In this document: piece after piece, positions 11,459-21,225 of the stretch | Position numbering within the stretch: position 1 is the first letter of the stretch | Layout: the number at the start of each line of letters is the position of its first letter | Source of the DNA: Roridomyces roridus | Taxonomy: Eukaryota > Basidiomycota > Agaricomycetes > Agaricales > Mycenaceae | NCBI GenBank assembly: GCA_029378245.1 | Contig: JARKIF010000002.1 | Span: 1,984,001-2,048,000, forward strand | Reading direction: 5' to 3' | Length of the DNA: 64,000 nucleotides | Notes under the pieces: generated by a model | Databases searched by the model: none | What the model saw: only the letters and a program-made list of their open reading frames with translations | Told to the model about the DNA's origin: nothing | Made by a program: the position numbers and the translations under genes

Positions 11459-13219
11459 ATGGCAAAGTTCGAAGTACTCGCAAAGTGCCACACTACTCGA
11501 GCCCGAGTTTCCAGACTCACTCTATCCCGCAAGTCAAGTCCGATTGCAATATATCCAACCAACTCACTTGTCTATGTAGATGGAATTACCCCTCTGCCGA
11601 CCTTTATGCCCGTCGCGACTCAAGCAGGTACTGTGAATCGCGCGTCCTCGTTGTTTTTCATTCAAGAAGCCGGAAATCAGCCATAAAAGGCTTGACCGCC
11701 CAGCAGATGGAGTCGTTGGGCGTAACGCTCATTCTCAACAATACATATCATCTGAATTTACGACCTGGCGTTCAAATCCTCGGCGAGGCCGGCGGCGCCC
11801 ATAAATTCCAGGGCTGGCATAAAAATCTTCTAACCGACAGCGGGGGCTTTCAACTCGTCTCTCTCAGCAAATTCACCAAGATCACCGAGCAGGGCGCCCT
11901 CTTCGAGTCACCATTTACAGGAGAGCCCACCATGCTCACCGTAGGCTCCCTTTAGCTCCGAAAAATTCACTTACAGAGCCGCCGATAGCCTGAAGAAAGC
12001 ATGTCTATACAACATGCAATAGGCGGCGATATCATTATGCAGCTCGACGACGTTGTTTCTAGTATGACCCCCGATCGTGCGAGGGTCGAGGAGGCAATGG
12101 AAAGATCGGTCAGATGGCTCGACAGGTGTATAACCTATCACAACAATTCCGGCAAGCAAACCACTCAAAATCTTTTTGCTATCGTGCAAGGTGTGCTCGT
12201 TGGTTCATTTTGGCGTTTCATTCAACGTCTGGCAGGCGGACTCGACTCTGAACTTCGCGATCGCTGTTTGACCCAGATGATTGAACGAAAAAACGATGTT
12301 GCAGGGTTTGCTATAGGTCACTTGAACTTGCCCATGCAAATCAACATCTCACAACTGTAGGTGGACTCAGCGGGGGTGAAGAAAAGGACGTCTTTTGGCG
12401 CATGTAAGTTGCATTTATTTATCTATTACCCATTGGTTAAATCTGGTATAAGCGTAAAACAGTGCGCCGAAAGGCTGCCCGATGGTACGGTGGTCTCTCA
12501 GCTGCTGAATAAATTCTCATACAACTTAGATCGGCCACGCTACTGCATGGGCATCGGTTTCGCCGAAGGTTCGTCTGGTGATCTTCTCACTTCGCTAGGC
12601 TAATGTCGGCCAGATTTGTTGGTATGCGTTGCTCTGGGAGTGGACATGGTAATTACTCGCGTTTGATACTTGAGTATCGCTCATCATACATACAGGCGGA
12701 TTGTGTGTTCCCAACAAGAACGGCGCGATTTGGTGTCGCCCTAACTCATCGAGGGCCTGTCAACCTGAGTCAGTGTCAAACCACAAGCTGCCGACCTGCT
12801 AACGCTTGCTCCAGGACTGGCCAAATATGCCTATGATTTCGAGCCAATAGACCCAGATTGCCCGTGTCCTACGTGCTCCGCTGGAACCTCTCGAGCCATG
12901 TTGTATCATGTTATTACCAGGCACGTTCCCAACCTCGAGAAAGGCCGCACAATTCAATTTCGACCACAGGGAAACGGCAGCCGCTCATGCAGTCACCATG
13001 CACAACATCGTTTTTCAAGCCAGAGTGATGGGTGGTGCTCGGGACGCAATTCTCAATGGCACTTTCCCGGATTATCTGCGTACATTTTTCGCAAATTATT
13101 TCGCCGATTTTGGATATCCCCAATGGTGTGTCAATGCGCTGCGGAGCGTTGGTGTCGATCTGCTCGAAGGAGACTCGAAAATCAAAGTCAATAAAGGGAC
13201 CGGGGCGAAATGGGAGTAG
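11459..13219 (+). CDS. QTRT1: queuine tRNA-ribosyltransferase catalytic subunit
   Basis: Exchanges guanine-34 for salvaged queuine in tRNAs with GUN anticodons, acting with a QTRT2-type partner. Conserved blocks in order: [33 protein letters not shown], the general-base Asp in [58 protein letters not shown], and the nucleophile-region [12 protein letters not shown]. The zinc site is [19 protein letters not shown]. About ten small introns interrupt it. The one joining HVITR to [12 protein letters not shown] (12921-12969) must use a GC donor, CAG|GCACGT. The start codon is the first ATG in frame; the join after ARVSRLTL is tentative. The stop lies 18 bp from that of the convergent DBP10 gene. 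S. cerevisiae lacks this pathway, so its presence is informative. Confidence 0.93.
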
Positions 13220-13237
13220 AAAATAATGTACAATATC

Positions 13238-16166
13238 CTATCGCTTCCCCCCCTTGCGTCCAGCACCCTTGTGTCTCCCATTTTTGGCTCGTCTGTTCTC
13301 GAGCACCTTCCGCCCTTTCCGAATTTGTTCGGACGTCTTGAGCTCCGTTTTAACCCTGCCAAATGATTTCCCTCCATACCGTCCTCCCCGTGATCCCGAA
13401 GCGGACGTTTCCCCTTCTTGGGATTCGCTCTTCTTCATCTGCCGCATTTTACGTTCATAGTTGTTACCCAACTTATCCAGAGGTTTGGCGGCGTCCACCT
13501 TATTGTGCCGGAATCGCTTGCCCCCGTTTGACCTGGAAGAAGCCTCGTTCTCTGCTTCACCGACTCTCGGCAAAGAGACACGACTCTTTGCTTTCCATTC
13601 TTCAAATCGCCCACTGCGATATGTCGCTGGAAGTCGAGTGCCGTTTTCGGTCTTGACAAGTTTGACATTGTCTGCGCCGACGCCGTCTCCCTTGACAAAC
13701 TTTTTCTTCTTCTTGTCCCAGTTCAACTGACGGCGTTTGCGATTCGCAACCCCTTCGTCGCCAGCAAGGTCGAAAGTAGCACCCCGAGCTTGTTCGGCAA
13801 AGGAAGACGCCCCATCGTTTAGAGAGTAGCTGAAGCATTGATCAATAAACCATTTGCCAAACCAACGAACACCAACCCTTTCTCTGTCATGGCATCCTTC
13901 TGGTAGTGCGACATGTAGAACTCCGAGTCTTTGTAACCCTGTTTCTTGCCAGCGGTATCGAAAACGACCTGCGATCTTGCTCAGATGAAAAGCCCGAGTT
14001 CTGCCAAAAGGCACTTACCGCAAGCTCTTCCTCATCCGCCATCTCCACCTCTTCCCCAGCAGGGCCAACCTCGGGCTCCGAATCCTCTTCAGCTGCAGGT
14101 AAAATCGACCTGGTGACTCGGCGTTGTATCGATTTCTCCAGAGCCTTCCTCCGATCCTTCATCAACGCAGCATTCGCAGTATTCCCCTTGCCCTTGCTCG
14201 CAATCTCGAAAACCGTCTCCGCAGGCCGGAAAGAATTGACGGTCCGCAGTAACACCTTCTTTGCATCCTCCTGCTTCCCTCCTCCGCCGGGACTCAGCCA
14301 CCACCACCACGAAGTAAAACAGGGTGAATGCCCGAGTCCGAGCCAGCCAATATCCACTTTGGATCCTTGGTCATCTCCTTGGCGCGCTTGTAACTTGGTG
14401 GACTGGCTTTGCCCTTGCTACGTTCGTACATGGCATGCCCCCTCTTCATCACCTCTCTCAAGATCGGAAGACTGTGATTCTTGTCCTCCAGCGATCGGAT
14501 ATACTCCACGTCCTCGTCGATCTTGTCCCGTTCGAAGGTTCCCAAGATCAACGATTCTGTGTACTCGTTGTCGCCGTCGCCGGAGACGTCCGGTTTGAGA
14601 GGGCGTCCCAGAAACAACTGCAAATCAAGCAGATAAGGGAGCTCGACGTGGGTGATAAACGACCATGCCCATCCTTGTCTACCAGCACGAGCCGTCCGTC
14701 CGACACGGTGCACAAACACTCTCGCTCCCTGAGGAAAGTCGTAGTTGATGACGTTCTCCAGGACGGGAATGTCGATACCACGGGCGGCGACATCGGTAAC
14801 GACCAAGATGCTGGTCAGACCTCGTCTGAATTGGTCCATCTGGTAGGACCGCGCAACCTGGTCCAGAGAGCCGTAAATGTGGGAGACAGCATAATTTGCG
14901 GTGGTGAGCAAATTTAGCAGGTATTCGACATGATGTTTTGTGGCGACGAAAATGAGAGTCTGGTGCGGCGCCGTTTGTTGCTCAGAGTGTTTGGCCTTGC
15001 CTTTGCGAGGCTCAGCCTCCTTCTCAGTAGCGCCGAAGGGCACTTTGATGACATCTCGCAAGAGAGAAAGAAGACACGCGTCCTTTTCGGCCTGTTTGAC
15101 CGAAAAGAACGCCATTTTGAGGTCAGTGCTGATTTTGCTCTCCGCATCTAGTCGGACGAGTTTGGGATCTTGCAACCCGGCCTTGGCAAATTCAACGAGA
15201 GATTTTGGCAGTGTTGCTGAGAATAAAAGCGTTTGGCGGTTGGCAGGGAGTCGATGTAAGATTTCGTTGAGCGACGTTTCGAAGCCCATCTCGAAAAGAC
15301 GGTCCGCCTCGTCAAATACGACGTATTGCACCGATTTGAGGTCCAAGTTCATTTCGACGATGAGATGAAGCAGACGCCCAGGGGTGGCTATTATACTGTA
15401 AAATGGTTAACATGCTAGAAAGTAGCGAGATCGCGACGCACACATCCGGGTTGCTTGTTATCATTTCAAACTGGTCGTCCAACCCTTCACCTCCAACAAT
15501 CAAGCTCCAACGAAGGCTCTGCCCACCCTTTGAATCTTGGACCTCTTCACCGTCGCCTGCATGGCCGCCGCTGCCGTGCCATCCACGCGCCAATTCTTTG
15601 CCAACTTTGAGAATCTGCAGCGCGAGCTCTCTCGTTGGAAGCATAATCAAAGCCCGGGGCCCAAACGTAGTTGAATGTCTGCCAGACAGTCGTTGTACCA
15701 ACGGAATCATGTATGCCAGAGATTTACCAGAGCCAGTACGCGCCATTCCAACGAGATCTCTGGGTGGATTCTCGAGAAGAGCAGGGATGGACAGCCGTTG
15801 TATTGGGGTCGGAATACGATAGCCCTGGAGAGTCAAAGAACGCAGTAGGGACGGGTGAAGACCTGTTGGACTTAATTTCCTTCCAGTAACACGGATATTT
15901 GAACGCACCCATGCTCTGAAAACTTCCTCCGCCAACCTCACCCTTTGCCAGCTTGGTCTTTCCCTTGGCCTTTTTCACAACCTCCGTTCCACTTTTTATG
16001 TCCCGCTTGGCGATGGACGAGCGAATGAGGGCGCCGAGCTCTTCGTCCGAGTCATCGTCGGGTTCTGTGCGCTTGGCGCTTCCCGGTCAGAGCAGAGGAG
16101 ATGTCGATGTCTTCAGAGTCGGACGAGTCGTCGTGCTCAGCTCCGTCTGCGTTTTGGTGCAAGCAT
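13238..16166 (-). CDS. DBP10: DEAD-box ATP-dependent RNA helicase Dbp10/DDX54 (N-terminus unresolved)
   Basis: Nucleolar helicase for 60S ribosome assembly. Motifs on the minus strand: Q-motif region GGGSFQSMG...PTPIQRLSIPAL, motif I ARTGSGKS, Ia PTRELALQ, Ib IIATPGRLLHL, II VFDEADRL, III SATLP, V TDVAARGID and VI HRVGRTARAG. The Dbp10-specific C-terminus follows: FYMSHYQKDAMTEKG, DGASSFAEQARGATFDLAGD and a Lys/Arg-rich tail. Two problems appear. Upstream of the Q motif the only early ATG (16164-16166) hits a stop after nine codons, and the acidic N-terminus lies in other frames. Near 14291-14310 a GGT repeat region also needs a one-base shift to reach KQEDAKKVLLRTVNSFRP. These could be sequence errors or an unusual first intron. 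Family assignment is secure; the start is not. Confidence 0.88.
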
Positions 16167-16251
16167 AACTTTTTGGAGATCAAAAGTCAACAAGGTACAA
16201 CAATGAAGATACAGTAGATTATCTAGTGTACAAGGTATAGACAGAGCCTCT

Positions 16252-17210
16252 TCACGACCGTCGTGCCACTCCGCGACTTGTAGAAGATCCACGTGAAGTA
16301 GTCGTCGATGGTGCTGCAGACGAGGGACGAGTAATTCCAGATGCTACCCAAGTCAGCGCAGTTATCGAGCATGTAGAAAACAACTCACTGCCGCGAAATC
16401 CACGAGTGGCACGCATAGAGGCCCGAGTGCCTCTGACGCCCCGCACGGCACCCCTCGTCGATGCTTGTTCCTTTTTCTCCTTTTCTGTCTGCTCCTTTCT
16501 GTCTCTGGTCCGCGCGTTCACGTTCTTCACGCTCCAGCCGTTCCTGCTCGCGCCGCGCTGCATTTTCGCGTTCCATCTTGAGAATTCGCGCCTTCTCAGC
16601 GGCCTCCCTCTGTTCCTCTTCCATGGCAAGGTCATCCTGCAGAGATGAAGTGCTGGTCCGAGAAGGTTTCAGTAGTACTCACAGCTTCTCCGCCCTGCCA
16701 CCTCTCGTCGAACACCAATTGCGCGTTCTCCTCCGATCCGGACAGGATCGCGACATACTTGTTCAGTAACCTCTCGGTCTGGTCCAATTGGGCAGCGACG
16801 CGCTGAAGAGAGACGTCACGGTCGAGAAACGCGGAGTAGAAGGATATGTACCTCGTTTTGAGAGCCAACATCGCCTAGAGCGTCATTGAAAGTCTTGAGG
16901 GACGCGTTCAATTTCTTGAGCAGAAACGCGTCATTTTGTAGTTTCTCCTCGCGTTGTAGTTTCCCTTGCTTGCTAGGCTTTTCCAATTCTTCTCCATCTA
17001 GAGCGGATGTTAAAACGACGTTGGCAACGCGGGTGGACGGCATGCACCAGCTCGAACGGTCTTGTCCCCCAAGGAGAGCTCAGATATGGACAGATCGCTG
17101 CCGCCTGGCCCAGTGTTCGAGGAGGAGAGGCTAGACGGGAGGAACGACGACTCGGACAAGAGACGAGACCCTCCGGATGAGGAGTTGAAGAAGGAAGACT
17201 CTGAATCCAT
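16252..17210 (-). CDS. DUO1: DASH complex subunit Duo1
   Basis: Component of the fungal DASH/Dam1 ring that couples kinetochores to microtubule plus ends. After a Ser-rich N-terminus, exon 2 encodes GEELEKPSKQGKLQREEKL and a coiled segment LKKLNASLKTFNDALGDVG. The diagnostic block is RVAAQLDQTERLLNKYVAIL, then SEENAQLVFDERWQGGEAD. A long Glu/Arg/Lys coiled coil follows, then an Arg/Gly tail (TRGAVRGVRGTRASMRATRG) ending GVARRS. Introns join RA to DGEELEK, QNE to RVAAQ, GGEA to DDLAM and GFRG to TSGITRP. Between EREERERA and TRDRKEQ the frame must advance one base at about 16510; this is listed as a possible indel. The Arg/Gly tail could bind RNA, DNA or tubulin; its role is inference. Confidence 0.85.
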
Positions 17211-17301
17211 CGTCGTAAACGGGACAAAACAACATTTATAGAATACATTTCAACTAAATAGCAATCCAATGGGCGTGCCAGGCGACGGCCGACGAGAAGA
17301 C

Positions 17302-18170
17302 CTATGCAGCGTTAGATGGGTACCGTGGAATATCCCAAATCTCCCACCCAGATAATGAAGTTCCAGTCCTTCGTACGGGAGAACGAGGGTCCAAAGCAGA
17401 GGGAATAGGAAGGGCCGGAGAGGGAGTACGGGGCATATTTTGGCCATCCTGAGGCGCGTCAGGATGGTCCGAGTCCAAGTTGACAGCCGCGAGTGTGGAA
17501 GCAAGAGCGTCTTCCGGTGTAGGTGCAACAGCTTCCTCCGCGTCGCGTGGGGGTAGAGACTACATAGCGCACTGGGGAATGGGGAACGTCCCACTCGGTT
17601 TCAGAGGCACTGTCACGAACCGGCACATACTGTACCGACCCTGTCGAGAAATGGATGGTAATTGGCGGGAAATTATTGCTGCTGTGGCGAGAAGAGCTCG
17701 GGGGTGCCCCAACCGGGATGCTCAACACCAGGTGTTCCTCCCCCTCGAGCACCAGAGGCGAGAGAACGCCCGAGGGTGGCAGCGATATAACCTGAGTAAT
17801 ACCAGTTGGAGGCGAAGGTAAGCTGTCAACGATTGGACGCTGATCGAGTTCTCTTCTTGATTCGTGACTCGTCGCGTTTCCAATAATACGGACGGTGCCT
17901 TTTCGTTGTCTTCAGATTCACGCAACGGAGGCTGTATCGAGGAGCCTACCTTTTCGTCGTTCTTGCTCAAACACGCGTTCCGCCTCCTCTCGATTGGGAA
18001 ATGACTGGTGCATGGCGCCGCTGACGCCTATTACCAGCGGCGACACCTCGAGCCAATTCTCGAATACGCCGACCTCCCTGCCAGCTGTAACCTGTGTGAA
18101 CGAGAAGGTCTTGTTTGCGGGGGTCTTCACTATTTGCGAGACTAACCGTGTACCACTTTCGTTTGGCCAT
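17302..18170 (-). CDS. protein with RNase H1 N-terminal (viroplasmin-type) domain, no RNase H domain seen
   Basis: Exon 1, MAKRKWYT, splices to VTAGREVGVFENWLEVSPLV, GVSGAMHQSFPNREEAERVF and EQERRKG. This is the compact caulimovirus-viroplasmin / RNase H1 N-terminal fold, with the conserved pattern of a Gly followed by Val/Ile-Phe, Trp, Val-x-Gly, and a final Phe plus Glu-Ala helix. In RNase H1 this domain binds RNA-DNA hybrids or dsRNA. The rest is a low-complexity Ser/Pro/Thr tail with no DEDD catalytic residues. The last exon reads in the frame DAEEAVAPTPEDALASTLAA and ends YPSNAA at 17302. Stand-alone copies of this domain are recurrent in Agaricomycetes, from general knowledge. Middle splice sites are uncertain. 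The gene sits between DUO1 and a quinone oxidoreductase, all on the minus strand. Confidence 0.7.
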
Positions 18171-18210
18171 TGTAGAAGTGAACAATCAAGTGATGTCGCT
18201 AAAGATAATT

Positions 18211-19604
18211 TCACAGCCTCGCTCTCTCTACAGGTTCCCTTACTCTAACAACAGCTTTACCCCACGTCTGCCGACCCTCCAATGCCAGCAAACCGTCTGC
18301 CAAATTTTCGAGAGCATAAGTGTCTCGGTAGACAACTGGTGCCGAGACACGACCGGAACCCAACAGGCTGAAGGAAAGAATGTTCAGAGAGAACAACGAC
18401 AGAGGCAACACGTACTCGGCGACAGCTTTGTGGACAGAAGCCACATGCACAGGCTCACGGACTTCGTATCCATTCCAGAAGACACCCACCAAGCTGATAT
18501 TCTTCAACAACACCAAGTTGAGTGGGATCTGAACAGTCATTAGAATATTGCATCCATCCGCGCTTTCCGCTAACTCACCTTCTCGACGTTCCCAGCCGCA
18601 AAACCGACAATTACGACCCGCCCTTCCCAGGCAACACATTTCAGGCAGTCTGATTTTCATAAATCACCGTTTGGGCTCTTCCAAGACTAGACAAACCTTT
18701 GACAATGCCCACTGGATCACAAACAACGTCTACACCTCTGCCGTCTGTTATGTTGAGCACCTCTTGCTGCCAGCCAGGCTTCGTGTAATCGACAATATAG
18801 TCGGCATCTCCATGCTGCTTGAGAAACTCGATCTTGCCTGAGCTAGCTGCAGCAATGACTTTGGCGCCGAGAGCTGAACGGATTAGCAAAGAAGAGACCA
18901 AACTCGGAGGCGTTACCTTTGGCTATTTGGACCGAGGTCAATCCCACACCCCCTGCAGCAGCCGTGACGAGAATCCATTCACCTAAAGTAATCAAAACCA
19001 AAAGTGGAAGAGAATCAGAATGATACGAACCAGCTTGGAGTTTGGCCCGGCCCACCAGTGATTGGTAGCTCGTAGGCCATGTGATGTACAACCCTGCGCC
19101 TTGGTCAAAGGTGAGATTGTCCGGCAAAGGCAACACCTGCGCCACGTCAATGGCAATCCGTTCGGCAAAACTTCCCTAGGAAAGTAGGTCGCATGCTCTC
19201 GAAGAGGAGAGAAGAGTAACGTACCGGCATCATTCCTCCACCAAAGACTCGGTCGCCAGGTTTAAAAGGGCACCCTAAGGATGGGTGAGTTCCTGTTGCA
19301 AAACGACACGAAACGCCTTACCTGGTGGAAGAGTAAAACCATGCGAAACCTTCCCAGAGAATTCTGACCCAAGCGTGAAGGGTAGATCGCGTTTGACCTG
19401 GTACAGGCCTTGCGCTTGGAGAATCTAGCAGTTGTTCTGTCCGCCGCCAGAATATTCCAAAAATGCACCCACATCGAAAAAGTTGAGAGAAGCGGAATAA
19501 ACGTCTATCATAATCTGGTTCTTTCCCAGCGCGGGCTCTGGCCAGTGTGCCGTGACGGAAATTTGGGAGGGATGGTCGAAGCGGTGAACAACAAAGGCCT
19601 TCAT
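18211..19604 (-). CDS. MDR-family quinone oxidoreductase-like protein, copy 1
   Basis: Medium-chain dehydrogenase/reductase without the catalytic zinc ligands, of the NADPH:quinone reductase (zeta-crystallin) type. It begins MKAFVVHRFDHPSQISV and continues GSEFSGKVSHGF, CPFKPGDRVFG and LPLPDNLTFDQGAGLYITW. The nucleotide-binding motif is VTAAAGGVGLTSVQIAKALG, followed by the adenosine-ribose region VIAAASSGKIEFLKQHG. The C-terminal half reads GRVVIVGFAAGNVEKIPLNL and ends EGRQTWGKAVVRVREPVERARL. It is a tandem duplicate of the next gene upstream on the same strand (start 21037), with matching exon layout. The substrate is unknown; homologues reduce quinones or act as enoyl reductases. Confidence 0.85.
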
Positions 19605-19777
19605 GTCTGGCTGAGGAGGAGAGAAAGAAAGAGACAAGTAAAGGAGAGCAGAGAGCAAAACCCCTAATTCAACAGAACCTAGCGATCGACCGATCGCCAT
19701 CAATGCCAGGTTATACATCCGAGTGTCCCTGATCAATCCAACATAGATAAGTACTGGACTTGCTCGGAAAAATAAAA

Positions 19778-21037
19778 TCATAGTTTAGCCTTCTCGACCT
19801 CCTCCTTTACTTTGACAATGGCTTTACCCCAAGTTTTCCGACCCTCGAGCGCACCCAAACCTTCCGATAGCCTCTCAAGGGTAAACCTCTCTTGGTAGAT
19901 CACTGGGGGAGGGACACGGCCAGAACCCAAGAGGCTGAGGGATCTAATTAGCATAACTGGCTGGGGGCAAATGAAGCGAGAACTGACTCCAGGAGAATTT
20001 TATATACTTCTTGAAGCCGCTTCGGTTCATGAACTGGAAATCTATGAGACGCGACCACACGTGTACGGACTGCACATACTTGCATACGCACCCCTTGGAA
20101 AGGTTCAGTCAATATCTTCACATGAACAAGGAAATAATCACCAATGGATGCCAACAAGTGATATGTTCTTCAGCAAAACAAGATTGCTGGGAACTTGCTC
20201 AATGGACCCCGCAGCGAAGCCGACAACGAGCGCGCGGCCCTTCCAAGCAATGCATTTCAGGCAATCTCTGATCATTCCCTAAGACAATTCTGAGCACCGA
20301 AATAATTTGCATTGGAAGGAAAAACGCACAACAGGGTCATAAATCACGTCCGCGCCCTTGCCACCAGTAATCTTGGTTACTTCTTTCTGCCAGCCGGGCT
20401 TGGTGTAGTCCACGGTGTAGTCCGCACCTCCGTACTTCTTGATAATGTCAAGCTTGCTCTGCGAACCAGCCGCAGCAATGACTTTGGCGCCCAAAGCTTT
20501 GGCAATCTGCACGGCAGCCATTCCGACACCGCCCGCTGCCGCAGTGACAAGCACCCATTCACCAGCCTGCAGGTTCGCTCTGCCTACGAGTGCCTCGTAG
20601 CTAGTAGGCCAAGTCACGAACAGCCCGGCGCCTTGGTCAAAAGTAAGATTGTCCGGCAGGGGTAAGAGTCGGGAGATATCGACTGCAGCCTTATCGGCGT
20701 AGCTGCCCACTGCTGTCCCGAACACCCGGTCGCCGGCCTTGAAAGGGCATCCTATACAAACAGAGTTGGTGCCTACTCTAGGAAGCAAATCAGCCGACTT
20801 ACCGGCAGGAAGAGGATACCCATGAGCAACTCTTCCAGCAAGCTCGGACCCCATAGTAAACGGCAGCGGCAGCTTGACTTGATAGCGGCCTTGCGCTTGA
20901 AGAATATCATAGAAATTCAGGCCCGCAGAGTAAACGTCGACCATGACATCGTTTTTGCCAAGTTTTGGCTCAGGCCAGTCTTGTGTGAGGGTGATTTTAG
21001 AGGGATGTTGCAACTCGTGTACGACAAAAGCTCTCAT
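19778..21037 (-). CDS. MDR-family quinone oxidoreductase-like protein, copy 2
   Basis: Paralogue of the adjacent downstream gene. It begins MRAFVVHELQHPSKITLTQD, then GLNFYDILQAQGRYQVK, GSELAGRVAHGYPLPAG, CPFKAGDRVFGTAVGSYAD and LPLPDNLTFDQGAGLFVTW. The NADPH-binding loop is VTAAAGGVGMAAVQIAKALG. After VIYDP an intron leads to the C-terminal domain (CIAWKGRALVVGFAAGSIEQ) and the end TWGKAIVKVKEEVEKAKL. The two copies are nearly identical around the GAGL-TWPTSY segment (five differences in about 35 residues) and diverge more in N- and C-terminal parts. That fits an older tandem duplication rather than a recent one. No zinc ligands and no targeting signal are visible. Confidence 0.87.
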
Positions 21038-21225
21038 AGTGGAGGATGGAGTGAGTGCAGAGTAACGGGGTGGTGGTCAGTGAACCGTCGCGTCCATTTA
21101 GACTCCGGGGTAAGTGTTTCCGGCATTTCCTTTCCCGGACCCGGAGCACGAGAGGACAAACACGTTGCAAACACGATGAATATGTGTATGTATTATGGTT
21201 TTACAATTGGATTCAAGATTAGTCC

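Noticed and set aside
17302..18170. Endogenous caulimovirus-like (viroplasmin) remnant
   Set aside because: The domain is also the cellular RNase H1 N-terminus, it has a host-type intron, and no reverse transcriptase, movement or coat sequence is nearby.
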